Source: CAZNPW01 sp964575185 (GTDB lineage: Bacteria > Pseudomonadota > Alphaproteobacteria > Rhodobacterales > Rhodobacteraceae). From it: 64,000 nucleotides of DNA. Under the pieces are notes generated by a model. It was given only the letters and a program-made list of their open reading frames with translations, searched no databases and was not told the DNA's origin. Of this stretch, positions 7,947 through 16,740 are shown piece after piece (position 1 is the stretch's first letter; every line of letters starts with the position of its first letter). Location of the stretch: positions 1-64,000 of the forward strand of contig CAZNPW010000005.1 in the NCBI GenBank assembly GCA_964575185.1, written 5' to 3'. The translations under genes were made by a program, and so were the position numbers.

Positions 7947-9041
7947 ATGAACACCGCGACCGCCGACGGCCTCTTCCACCCGCCCAAGCCCGAAAAGGCG
8001 GCGGCACCCCTGCCGCAGGACTTCGTGTTCGAGGCCGAGCATCCGTCGCTGTCGATCCCCTTCGTCGTCTCCTGGGGCGACGTGAAGCTGGAAGGCACGC
8101 AGGTCAGCGTCACCCAGGCGCATGTCGCCATCGACGGCGCGGTGGACCCGGCCTGGATCGGCCACCGGCAGATCGTCACGATGCAGTTCGCCTTCGACGG
8201 CTTCGCGGTGACGCTCTACCCGGAAGTGATCGTGGGCGCGGGCAGGCCCGGCGAGATGATCCTGCAGTTCGTCAACCCCACGGGCGCGCACCTGCCGCAG
8301 TTGCGCTACATCCTGAACAGCGCCATCGCGGGCGACATCGCCTCGCTGGGGGGCATGCTCGCCTACACCGGCCCGACCAGGCCCAAGGGCATCAGGCGTG
8401 ACGAGACGGTGCCCTGGCGCCACCGCATCCGCGGCATCGCCTCGGCCTGCGCCTCGGCGCTGCTGATGCTGGTGGCGATCGGCATCCTGCTCGCCCGGTT
8501 CACGCAAAGCTACGAGCCGCGCCCGGTCTTCGTCGAACGCGCGGGGCAGGAGATGAAGGCCACGACCGCAGGCCAGATCAGCTATCTGAACCCTGAGGCG
8601 CGCCAGGGCGAGGTCGTGTTCGCGATCACCGCGAACTCGGGCGACGTGCTGAACTTCCAGCTTCCCTGCGCCTGCGAGGTGCAGGTCAAGGACGGCATCT
8701 TCCAGGGCGCGACCGTCCTTCCGGTGGACCCAATTTTGTCCATATTCGACGCGAATGTCGGGGTGAGGGTCGAAACCCTCATGAGCATCGAAGGATTGGG
8801 GCGCGTGCTGGACGGCGATCAGGCCTATCTCGACATGTCGGACGGCCGGCGCATCCCGACCGACGTGGTGATGACCTCGGCCAGCCAGGGCGCGTCGCAG
8901 CGCGGGGACCTGTTCATCCCTGTGACGCTCGCCGTGGCCCCCGGCGCGATCACCGACGCCGACCTCGGCAAGACCGCCCGCCTGCGCCTGTCGCGATCCA
9001 TCCTCGGGGTGCCCATGCCCGCCTTCCTGGAGACGCCATGA
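7947..9041 (+). CDS. alg44: Alg44-like alginate co-polymerase with degenerate PilZ domain
   Basis: 364 residues: an N-terminal PilZ-like region (about 28-125), one membrane helix (about 163-184), and a periplasmic HlyD-like barrel with a hairpin (about 190-360). In pseudomonads Alg44 binds c-di-GMP through RxxxR and DxSxxG and activates Alg8. Here the aligned stretch reads SLSIPFVVSWGD then VSVTQAHVAIDG: neither the two arginines nor the Asp/Ser/Gly set is present. The remaining architecture, including LRYILNSAIAGDIASLGGML after the PilZ region, fits Alg44. The stop overlaps the algA start (ATGA). c-di-GMP control of this synthase is therefore doubtful. Confidence 0.87.
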   Translation: MNTATADGLFHPPKPEKAAAPLPQDFVFEAEHPSLSIPFVVSWGDVKLEGTQVSVTQAHVAIDGAVDPAWIGHRQIVTMQFAFDGFAVTLYPEVIVGAGRPGEMILQFVNPTGAHLPQLRYILNSAIAGDIASLGGMLAYTGPTRPKGIRRDETVPWRHRIRGIASACASALLMLVAIGILLARFTQSYEPRPVFVERAGQEMKATTAGQISYLNPEARQGEVVFAITANSGDVLNFQLPCACEVQVKDGIFQGATVLPVDPILSIFDANVGVRVETLMSIEGLGRVLDGDQAYLDMSDGRRIPTDVVMTSASQGASQRGDLFIPVTLAVAPGAITDADLGKTARLRLSRSILGVPMPAFLETP

Positions 9042-10477
9042 CTCTCGTCACCCCCCTCATCGTCTGCGGCGGCAACGGCACGCGGCTGTGGCCGATCAGC
9101 CGCACGGCATCGCCCAAGCAGTTCCAGCGCCTCGGCGACGCGACCAGCCCGACCTTCTTCCAGTCGGCCGTCCTGCGCCACCGGGGCGAGGGCTACGGCA
9201 GGCCGGTCGTCGTCTCTTCGGTCAGGCACCGCGCCACCGTCGCGGCGCAGCTTGCCGACATCGGGGTCGCGGCCACGGTCATCCACGAACCGATGGGCAG
9301 GAATACCGGCCCCGCGGTGCTGGCCGCCGCGCTGACGGTCCTGGCGCAGGACCCCGACGGCGTGATGGTCGTCGTCCCGGCCGACCACGTGATCGAGGGC
9401 GACCTGAACCGCACCGTCATGGCGATGCGCGAGGCCGCCCGCGCGGGCCGGATCATCACCTTCGGCATCAAGCCGCGCTACGCCGAGACCGGCTTCGGCT
9501 ACATCACCGACGGCGGGCCGGTGCCGGACTACCCCGGCCTGCACGACGTCGACCGCTTCGTGGAAAAGCCGCCCGCGCGCAAGGCGCGGCTGCTGGTCGA
9601 AAGCGACCGCGCCTACTGGGCCTCGGGCCTGTCGATGTTCAGCGCCCGCACGATCATCCAGGAATACCAGAAGTTCGACGCGCCCACCGTCGCCGCCGTC
9701 GCCCACGCGCTCGCCGCGGGCACCCGCGCGCCCGACGGGATCGAGCTGAACGCCGAGCACTTCGCCCGCGCCACCGCCGCGCCCACCGAAAGCATGGTGT
9801 TCGAGAAGACCAGGCGCATCGCGCTCGCGCGGCTCGATGTCGACTGGTCGGACGTGGGGTCCTGGACGGCGATGCACGGCATCTCCAGATCCGACGCGCA
9901 GGGCAACGTGCTGCAGGGCGACGTGGTCGCGGTCGAGACGACGGGCAGCATGGTCCGCGCGACGAGCCGCCTCGTCACCGTCGTCGGCATGAAGGACGTC
10001 ATCGTGATCGACACCGACGACGCGCTCCTGGTCACCCAGGTCGGCCATTGCCAGAGCGTCAGGAAGGTCGCCGAGCACCTGAAGGGCCAGGGCCGCGCCG
10101 AGGCCGAGGTCCACCGCCCCCGCCCCGCCGCCGCCCCCATCGCCCGCACGATCGTGACCCCCATCATGCAGACCCGCGCGGTGGAGATGCTGTCGATCTG
10201 CCTCGCCCCGCGCGACGCGCATCTGGTCGAACCGCGCCCGGGCCGCGAGATCGTGGTCGCCCACGGCTGCGTGCGGGTCGAGACGGTCGAGGGCACGCGG
10301 ACCTTGCGCGACGGCGAGCGCGCGGTGCTCGCGGCCTTCCTGCCCGCGACGCTGGTGAACGAGACCGACGCCGAGGCGGTGCTGGTGCTGATGACGACCG
10401 CATCGGCGGCCGAGGACGGGCTGGTCCCCAACCTGCCGACCGCCGCCGCCCCCGCGCCGCTCGCGCTGCATGGCTGA
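9038..10477 (+). CDS. algA: Mannose-1-phosphate guanylyltransferase with a degenerate phosphomannose isomerase domain
   Basis: 479 residues. The N-terminal nucleotidyltransferase half is complete: CGGNGTRLWPISR (residues 10-22), MGRNTGPA, VVVPADHVI, RFVEKPP and the ALARLDVDWSDVGSW segment. It makes GDP-mannose for AlgD. In bifunctional AlgA/ManC proteins the C-terminal cupin carries a His-rich metal site of the QMHHHRAEHW type; the corresponding stretch here (about residues 390-405) reads LVEPRPGREIVV with no histidine. The isomerase activity is therefore probably lost and mannose-6-phosphate must come from another gene. Start overlaps the alg44 stop by four bases; the stop overlaps the next gene by eight. 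Confidence 0.88.
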   Translation: MTLVTPLIVCGGNGTRLWPISRTASPKQFQRLGDATSPTFFQSAVLRHRGEGYGRPVVVSSVRHRATVAAQLADIGVAATVIHEPMGRNTGPAVLAAALTVLAQDPDGVMVVVPADHVIEGDLNRTVMAMREAARAGRIITFGIKPRYAETGFGYITDGGPVPDYPGLHDVDRFVEKPPARKARLLVESDRAYWASGLSMFSARTIIQEYQKFDAPTVAAVAHALAAGTRAPDGIELNAEHFARATAAPTESMVFEKTRRIALARLDVDWSDVGSWTAMHGISRSDAQGNVLQGDVVAVETTGSMVRATSRLVTVVGMKDVIVIDTDDALLVTQVGHCQSVRKVAEHLKGQGRAEAEVHRPRPAAAPIARTIVTPIMQTRAVEMLSICLAPRDAHLVEPRPGREIVVAHGCVRVETVEGTRTLRDGERAVLAAFLPATLVNETDAEAVLVLMTTASAAEDGLVPNLPTAAAPAPLALHG

Positions 10478-11948
10478 CCTGCGGATCCTCGCGCTGTGGC
10501 TCGCGGCGCTGTTTCCGGCCGCACCCCTGCACGCCTGGGAGGGCGACAGGCTCATCGCGCTGCGGGCCGACCTCGCCGCGCTGGCCGACCGCGCGGCGGC
10601 GCTGGCCGGCCCCGCCGCGCCTATCGCCGCGCTGGTGGCCGACAGCGGCCTCGTTCCCGCGCCCCCGGTGCCTGCGGCGATGACGCCCGCCCCCGCCCCG
10701 GCACCGACCTTCCGGGCGATGGACGCGCGCATCGCGCTGACCATGCTGTCGCAGGGCTACGGCGCGCAGGACAACGCCATCGTCCTGGTCGCGCAGCCCG
10801 AAGGCCAGCGCGCGCTCGCCGTCATGTCCGGCCGCGCCACGCCCGCGACGCTGGCGGCCGCGCTGGCCGGCCAGGGGTTGCAGGCCCCGGGCGACCCGGC
10901 GCTGCGGGTGCCGCTGATCGTGATGCCCGGGGCGGTGCTGGCGCTCGGCCCGGGCGAGACGCTGACGCTCGACCGCGCCGCCGGGGCCTTCGTCGCGAAC
11001 TTCGGCCGGCTCGAGGTCACCGGCGCGACCATCGCCGTCACCGGCGACGTGAACCCGCGCGCCCGCAGCTTCGCCCCCTTCATCGCCACCGCGCAGGGCG
11101 GGTCGGTGCAGGTCGACGGGGCGCGGATCACTGGCCTCGGCTTCGGCCGCACCACCAAGTTCGCGGGCCTCGGCGTGATGCTGTCGGCGCTGCGCCTGGC
11201 GGGGCAAGAGGTGCGGATCACCGGCACCGTCTTTTCCGACATGCGCAGCGTGGTGCTGTCCGGCGCGGATGACGCGGTCGTCACCGGCAACCTCTTCACC
11301 GCGACGCGCGGCCCGGCGCTGGTCGTCGCGCGCGGCGCGCGGGCGACCGTCGCGGGCAACGTCTTCGCCGCGCCGATGGCGACCAACGCCATCGTCGTCG
11401 ACAGCGGCGCGCTGGCGGCGCGGGTGACGGGCAACCTCGTGCTCGGCGGCGACCGGGCCGGGATCGTCGTGCGCAACGGCAGCGACGGGGCCTCGGTCGA
11501 CGGCAACGTCGTCTGGAACCGCGGCGGCGGCGGAATCACCGTGCTGCGCGCCGACTGCGGCAAGGTGACGGGCAACCTCGTCGTCGGCAACGCGCAGAAG
11601 GGGATCGAGGTCCGCAGCAGCGACGGCAGCCGCGTGCAGGGCAACCGCATCCTCGGGAACCGGTCGATCGGGCTCTGGGTCTCGGCGCAAGAGGACGGCG
11701 CGGTGGCGATCCTGCAGGACAACGTGCTGGCCGAGAACGCGACCGGCCTCGCCTCGGCCTCGGGCGCGGGGATCTGGCTCCGGGGCAACGACTTCACCGC
11801 GCAGTTCCTGCGGATGGTGGGCGGAGACCTCGCCCCGCAGGCCCCGGCCATCGCCGCCGACATGCAGGGCGCGCAGGCGCTGCTCTTGACCGCCTCGGGC
11901 GCGCAGGCGCAGGCCGGGCCACCGCCCGACCGATGCGGCAACGGCTGA
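10470..11948 (+). CDS. AlgG-like right-handed beta-helix protein lacking the epimerase DPHD motif
   Basis: 492 residues with a Sec signal peptide (cleavage near AAPLHA-WEG). From about residue 170 to 450 the protein is a series of short beta-helix rungs with GN turns (VTGNLF, VAGNVF, VTGNLV, VDGNVV, VQGNRI, LQDNVL), the fold of periplasmic mannuronan C5-epimerase AlgG. Known AlgG proteins carry a catalytic DPHD motif on one rung; the equivalent rung here (about residues 281-291) reads GPALVVARGAR and no DPHD occurs anywhere. Alignable flanks such as TGLGFGRTTKFAGLGVMLS match AlgG. It is likely a non-catalytic relative that may bind or shield the polymer in the periplasm. Overlaps algA by eight bases. 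Confidence 0.78.
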   Translation: MADLRILALWLAALFPAAPLHAWEGDRLIALRADLAALADRAAALAGPAAPIAALVADSGLVPAPPVPAAMTPAPAPAPTFRAMDARIALTMLSQGYGAQDNAIVLVAQPEGQRALAVMSGRATPATLAAALAGQGLQAPGDPALRVPLIVMPGAVLALGPGETLTLDRAAGAFVANFGRLEVTGATIAVTGDVNPRARSFAPFIATAQGGSVQVDGARITGLGFGRTTKFAGLGVMLSALRLAGQEVRITGTVFSDMRSVVLSGADDAVVTGNLFTATRGPALVVARGARATVAGNVFAAPMATNAIVVDSGALAARVTGNLVLGGDRAGIVVRNGSDGASVDGNVVWNRGGGGITVLRADCGKVTGNLVVGNAQKGIEVRSSDGSRVQGNRILGNRSIGLWVSAQEDGAVAILQDNVLAENATGLASASGAGIWLRGNDFTAQFLRMVGGDLAPQAPAIAADMQGAQALLLTASGAQAQAGPPPDRCGNG

Positions 11949-11967
11949 TGCGGCACAGGTGGGGGCC

Positions 11968-12747
11968 ATGACGCAGACGGCACGACGGATGGGACGGATG
12001 GCGGCGCTGGCGGCGCTGTGGCTCGGCACCGCCGCGCCGGCCGAGGTGCCGCCGCCGCCGCTGACGCTCCCCATCGCCTTCGACGAGGCCGACCTCGCCA
12101 TCGGCGTGACGGTCAGCGAAGGCCTGCGGTCGATGTCGCGCGTGCCGACCGCCCCGCTTCGCGAAGCGCGCCGGGCGATGCAGGCGGGGCAGGAGATCGC
12201 GACCTCCGACCTGCGCGCGCTCGCCGATCTGGGCGACGGGCTGGCGGCGCAGCGCCTGGTCGCGGTGCTGCAACGGACCGGCGGGTCCGACAGCGACGTG
12301 GCGCACGCCGCGGGCATCGCCGTCGCCACCGGGCGCATCGGGATGCTGCCCGCGATGGTCGATGCGATGGGCAGGCTCGACCCCGCGACCGAACCGCCCG
12401 ACCGCATCGCGGGCTACGTCGCGGCGCTCTATCCGCAGGCCTGGGCGGGCAACCCGCTGGCGCTCGAGGCGGTGGTGCAGCTGAACGGCGAGGGGCGGCT
12501 GTTCGGGGCGCTGTCCGGCCGCACGCGCGCGCGGCTGGAGGCCCGGGCCGAGGATCGCGGCGACGGGCGGCTCTTCCTGACCATGGCGCTGCACGAGTTG
12601 GGGCCGGGCGGCGACCCCGCGCGCGCGGCGGCCTACGTGCTGAAGGCCGCGCAGGGGTCGAACCCCGCCGTGCGGATGGCGGCCGAGACGCTGGTGGCCA
12701 ACCGCGGCCTCTCCGACACGGCCGCCGCGACAGGGCAGCCGCCGTGA
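11968..12747 (+). CDS. Exported alpha-helical repeat protein of unknown function in the alginate-like operon
   Basis: 259 residues from the ATG at 11968, preferred over a GTG at 11959 because AGGTGGGG lies just upstream. A signal peptide (RMAALAALWLGTAAPAE) suggests periplasmic location. The rest is Ala/Arg/Leu-rich helices that look like Sel1/TPR-type repeats (RLVAVLQRTGG, AHAAGIAVATGR, LALEAVVQLNGEGR, AAAYVLKAAQGSNP). I do not recognise a family. It sits between the AlgG-like and AlgX-like genes and its stop overlaps the next start (GTGA), so it is expected to be part of the same periplasmic complex, perhaps as a second AlgK-like scaffold. Confidence 0.65.
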   Translation: MTQTARRMGRMAALAALWLGTAAPAEVPPPPLTLPIAFDEADLAIGVTVSEGLRSMSRVPTAPLREARRAMQAGQEIATSDLRALADLGDGLAAQRLVAVLQRTGGSDSDVAHAAGIAVATGRIGMLPAMVDAMGRLDPATEPPDRIAGYVAALYPQAWAGNPLALEAVVQLNGEGRLFGALSGRTRARLEARAEDRGDGRLFLTMALHELGPGGDPARAAAYVLKAAQGSNPAVRMAAETLVANRGLSDTAAATGQPP

Positions 12748-14039
12748 TCCGCGCGCTGGCCCTTCTCGCGCTGCTTCTGCCCGCGCCCGCGCCGGCGCAG
12801 TCACTCTACGGCTGCAGCGGGGTCGAGGGCGACCGGAACTTCGCCAGCGTCGAGGGCGAAGGCGGGGCCTTCTTCCGCCTGGACCCCGACCTGCGCATGT
12901 GGTTCCCGATGGAGGATGCGACGATCGCCCGCCTGGCGCGCCTGTCGGAACGGCTCGCCGCGGGGGGCACCACGCTCGTCTACGTGCCGCTGCCGACCCG
13001 GTCGCTCGCCATGCCCGAACGCCTGCCGCTTTCGGCACGCGACTACGGCTTCGACCCGGTGATGGCGGCGACCGTCCACGACCTGAACGAGGCGCGGCTG
13101 CGCGCGGCCGGGATCGTCGTGCCCCAGACGCGCCGCGCGCTGCGGCTGGGCGCGGCGGGCGCGCCGAGCTTCCAGCCGACCGACCCCGGGCTGACGGCCG
13201 AAGGCGCCGACCGCCTCGCCGCGGCCATCGCGGCGGTGCTGGCCCCGCTGCCGGCGCTCGCCACGCTGCCCCGCGCGCAGTTTGCCACCGCCCCGGCTCC
13301 CGAGGTGGCCCCGCAGCCGTCGCGGATGCGCGCGGCGCTGCAGCGGCGCTGCCTGTCCGAACTGCCCGTGCCAAGGCTGACCGCCACCGCCACCACCCGC
13401 CTGCAGGGCGCGGCCGCAGGCGGGGCCGCGCTCATCGGCGGCACCGCCGTCAGCCCGCGCATCGCGATCGTCGGCACCGAACAGATCGGCGACCCCGGCC
13501 TCAACCTCGCCGGACGGCTGGCCCAGGCCACGGGGTTCGAGACGCTGATCTACACCGTCGACGGCGGCGGCGCCTTCGGCGCGATCACGAGCTACATGAC
13601 CGCGCGCGCCTTCCAGGAGGCCCGGCCCGCGGTGATCGTCTGGGTCAACCCGGTCGAGAACAGCCTCGCGGCCTTCGGCGACCAGCCGCTGGCCGAGCTG
13701 GCGGCGGCGGCGGGCGGGGCCTGCACGATCCCGCTGCCGGTGCTCGGCGGCGCGGAACCGGGGACGGCCAGCGCCGACCTCGCCCCGGTGGCGGGCGGCG
13801 GGGCCTGGACGCTCTATCTCGACGCCGAGGGAACGCAGGCGACCGAGGCGCGGTTCGACTTCGTCGGCGCGAACGGCCTGACGCGCAGCTTCTGGGTGCG
13901 GCGCGCGCCGGGGCAGGTGCCGACGGGCCGGTTCTACATGCCGATGGCCGCGCTGGGGGCCGAACCTGCCGCGCGGGTCGACGTGCGGCTGGACGCGCCC
14001 TTCGCCGGGCCGGTGCGGATGGCCGCCTGCAATGCGTAG
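12744..14039 (+). CDS. AlgX-like SGNH-fold protein lacking acetyltransferase catalytic residues
   Basis: 431 residues from a GTG overlapping the previous stop; signal peptide LLALLLPAPAPAQ. Alignment to AlgX is convincing in several blocks: LSERLAAGGTTLVYVPLPTR, RLPLSARDY, VGTEQIGDPGLNLAGRL and EARPAVIVWVNP. In AlgX/AlgJ the catalytic triad is Asp-x-His plus a Ser in a GTS/GDS turn. Here the first site reads TDPGLTAEGA: Asp147 kept, His replaced by Gly149. The second reads IVGTEQIG, with Glu246 where the nucleophilic Ser belongs. A C-terminal domain (about 320-431) matches the carbohydrate-binding part of AlgX. It probably no longer transfers acetyl groups but may still bind polymer and bridge complex members. 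Overlaps the next gene by eight bases. Confidence 0.8.
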   Translation: MIRALALLALLLPAPAPAQSLYGCSGVEGDRNFASVEGEGGAFFRLDPDLRMWFPMEDATIARLARLSERLAAGGTTLVYVPLPTRSLAMPERLPLSARDYGFDPVMAATVHDLNEARLRAAGIVVPQTRRALRLGAAGAPSFQPTDPGLTAEGADRLAAAIAAVLAPLPALATLPRAQFATAPAPEVAPQPSRMRAALQRRCLSELPVPRLTATATTRLQGAAAGGAALIGGTAVSPRIAIVGTEQIGDPGLNLAGRLAQATGFETLIYTVDGGGAFGAITSYMTARAFQEARPAVIVWVNPVENSLAAFGDQPLAELAAAAGGACTIPLPVLGGAEPGTASADLAPVAGGGAWTLYLDAEGTQATEARFDFVGANGLTRSFWVRRAPGQVPTGRFYMPMAALGAEPAARVDVRLDAPFAGPVRMAACNA

Positions 14040-16740
14040 CGCGCTGTTCTCCCTGCTGCTGCTCGCCGCCCCGGCGCAGGCCGAACCCGTCCGGCTGACC
14101 TTCCTGCCGCCCGAGGTCGCGCCGCAGACGCTCTGCCGCGCGGGCCTGTCGGACGGCGAGGACGACCTGACCGCCAGCCCCACCGATCTCGCGCAACTGA
14201 CCGACGCGCTGCGGCTCGCCTACGTCAACCGCGACATCCGCCGCCTGCAGGACGAAGACCCCGACCGCTGGTTCGCCTTCATTACCGACCTGATCGACTG
14301 GAAGGCGCGGCTCGACGCAGGTTTCGACGCCTTCGACGTGATGCTCGCGAAGACCGACCTGATGATCGACGCCGGGCGGCTGGACGACCTCACGGCCAGC
14401 GGCTTCGTCGCCAAGCTGACCGCCGCCCGCACCCGCCTGAACGGCGCGCAGAAGATGCGCCTCGCGCAGCTGCACCTGAACGGCATCGGCACCGCGCCCG
14501 ACCTGGCGCTCGCGCAGGCGCTGATGGTCGAAGCCGCCTATGGCGGCAACGCCGAGGCGCTGCTCGCCATCGCCCGGATGACCGCCGAACGCGGCCCCGT
14601 CCCCGGCTGGGACGTGCCGATGGACCTGACCGTGACGCTGGCCTTCACCGGCCTCGTCGGGCAGCTCGACGACGGCGTCTGCCGCCGGGCGGAGCGCATC
14701 GCCCGGCTTTACCTCGACGGCACGGTCGTCGCCCGCAACCCGCAGGCGGCCTACGCCTGGACGAAGTTCGCCGCCGACCTGGGCAGCGCGCAGGCCGCCT
14801 GGCGGATGGTGGAGTTCCACCTGTCGGCCGAGGCGGTGGCCAGGGACGACGCGGTCCTGCTATACTACCTCCAGCTCGCCGTCGACCGCGGCATCGCGCT
14901 GAAGGGCAACCAGATCGAGGCGCTCGAGGCCGACCCGGGGCTGGAGCTGGCCGCGATCCGCCGCATCCTCGGGCCGAACCGCAGCCGCGACGACGGCAGC
15001 GCGCTGAACCGGCTGGAACCGTTCCTGACGCTCGCGGTCAACCTGTCGGACGAGGAGGTCAGCCGCGACAGCCCGATGCTGCAATACCTGCAGGAGGTGA
15101 CGCGCCTGCCCTCCGCCCCCGGCTTCGTCTTCACCGCGCTTGCCGAGGAGGTCATCGCCCGCGACGGCCGCTGGGCCGGCGAGGCGCGCGCGGCGGGGTA
15201 TCTGGAACAGGCCGCCGCAAAGGGAGATCCGGCGGGGATGCGGCGTCTGGCCGAGATCCAGCTCCGCTACCGCTGGGACGCTGCGCGGGTGAACCGCGCG
15301 CAGAACCTTCTGGCCGAGGCCGCGACGCGCTGGGGCGACGCGCAGGCGATGGAGGACCTCGACGGCCTCTTGCGCTGCCAGGTGCCCGACGCCCCGCGGA
15401 TGGCCGAGGCGCGGCTCTGGGCCGACAGCTACGCCGCCACCGGGGCGCGCGCGGTCGAGGTCGCGCCCGGCGACCTGCCCGGCCTCGACCCCTTCATGGA
15501 CCCCGAGACGCTGGCGCAGATCCAGGCGCAGGCGCTGGACGGGCGGTTCGAATCGCTCGCCCGCATGGCCGTGCGGCTGCAACGCGACCGCTTCGTCACC
15601 GACGACGCGATGCGCTTCTGGGCCGGGCGCGTGTCGGCGTCGGAAAACGCGCTCGAGGACTTCGCGCTGATGGAATACGCGCTGGCCGCGGGCCCCCGCG
15701 ACCGCGACATCGCGGTGGAGCTGATGCGGCGCGCCTATCTGAACAACGGCCCGACGACCGCGCTGGAGCTCGGCATCGTGCTGACCGAATACGCCGGCCG
15801 CGACCCGGCCATCGACGCCGAGATCACCGACCTTCTGACCCGTGCCGGCAACCGCGGCGAGGGCGCGGCGATCCGGCTCATGGCGCGCCACCTCGCCCCC
15901 GGTACCCCGCCGTCACAGGTCTACGCCCGCTTCGCCACGGTGATCGAGGAGCGCGGCGACTTCCTCGCGCTGATGTTCGCCATCCCCTTCGTCCCCACGG
16001 CGCAGGCGCAGGACTACCTCGATCGCGCCGTCGCGCTCATGGCCTGCGGCAGCAAGGACGTGGAGGAGCTGGCCGACGCCCAGGCCTTCCTCGGCGCCGC
16101 CGACCAGGCGCTGCAATGGAAGCGGGTGGGCCTCGCGATGGACTACGGCCAGAGCCTGTCGCAGCTCGCGATCAGCGACCGGCAGATGGATTTCTACGGC
16201 CGCGGGGCGGCACCCGGCCAGGTCGCCGTGCTCGAGCGCGAGCTGGCCGAGGGCGACCTGTCGGCGCGCCGCGCGCTCTTCGCGCTGACCGCGGACCCCG
16301 ACCTCGCGCCCTACGACCCGGCGCGGGCGGCGGGCTACCTGGTCGGCGCGCTCGACGGCGCGAGCGCCGCCGACGAGGCCTGGATCCTGCAGGCCTACCG
16401 CGCCGCGCCGCAGGCGGTGCGCGACGCCGCCGACGCGCGGTTCGACCTGCGCGGCCTTTACGCCCGCGTCGCCGGGCGCGGCGACGCGGTGGCGATGCGC
16501 GAGCTCGGCCTGCTTCTGCGCGACGCCCCGCCTGCGGACCCCGCGATGGCCGCGCGGTGGCTGACGCAGGCCGCCGAGGCGGGCGACGTGATCGCCATGC
16601 GCGAGGCGGGTTTCATGCTGGCCCTGGGCCTCGCCGGGCCGCCCGACCGGGCCGCGGCGCTGGTCTGGCTGCGCCAGGCCGCCACGGCCGGGGACGCCGA
16701 GGCCGCGCGGCTCGCCGCCCTGCTCGGCGGTCCGCCATGA
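14032..16740 (+). CDS. Large periplasmic Sel1/TPR-like repeat protein, AlgK-like
   Basis: 902 residues with a cleavable signal peptide (LLLLAAPAQAEP) and no lipobox cysteine. The body consists of Sel1-type helical repeats with recurring patterns such as MRLAQLHLNGIGTAPD, AQALMVEAAYGGNAEALL, AAYAWTKFAADLGSAQAAW and, at the C-terminus, AARWLTQAAEAGDVIAMREA and ALVWLRQAATAGDAEAA. AlgK of pseudomonads is a lipoprotein of about 475 residues with the same kind of repeat that stabilises the AlgE porin. This protein is nearly twice as long and not lipidated, and no algE is present, so its mode of attachment must differ. Its stop overlaps the next start (ATGA). Confidence 0.72.
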   Translation: MRSALFSLLLLAAPAQAEPVRLTFLPPEVAPQTLCRAGLSDGEDDLTASPTDLAQLTDALRLAYVNRDIRRLQDEDPDRWFAFITDLIDWKARLDAGFDAFDVMLAKTDLMIDAGRLDDLTASGFVAKLTAARTRLNGAQKMRLAQLHLNGIGTAPDLALAQALMVEAAYGGNAEALLAIARMTAERGPVPGWDVPMDLTVTLAFTGLVGQLDDGVCRRAERIARLYLDGTVVARNPQAAYAWTKFAADLGSAQAAWRMVEFHLSAEAVARDDAVLLYYLQLAVDRGIALKGNQIEALEADPGLELAAIRRILGPNRSRDDGSALNRLEPFLTLAVNLSDEEVSRDSPMLQYLQEVTRLPSAPGFVFTALAEEVIARDGRWAGEARAAGYLEQAAAKGDPAGMRRLAEIQLRYRWDAARVNRAQNLLAEAATRWGDAQAMEDLDGLLRCQVPDAPRMAEARLWADSYAATGARAVEVAPGDLPGLDPFMDPETLAQIQAQALDGRFESLARMAVRLQRDRFVTDDAMRFWAGRVSASENALEDFALMEYALAAGPRDRDIAVELMRRAYLNNGPTTALELGIVLTEYAGRDPAIDAEITDLLTRAGNRGEGAAIRLMARHLAPGTPPSQVYARFATVIEERGDFLALMFAIPFVPTAQAQDYLDRAVALMACGSKDVEELADAQAFLGAADQALQWKRVGLAMDYGQSLSQLAISDRQMDFYGRGAAPGQVAVLERELAEGDLSARRALFALTADPDLAPYDPARAAGYLVGALDGASAADEAWILQAYRAAPQAVRDAADARFDLRGLYARVAGRGDAVAMRELGLLLRDAPPADPAMAARWLTQAAEAGDVIAMREAGFMLALGLAGPPDRAAALVWLRQAATAGDAEAARLAALLGGPP

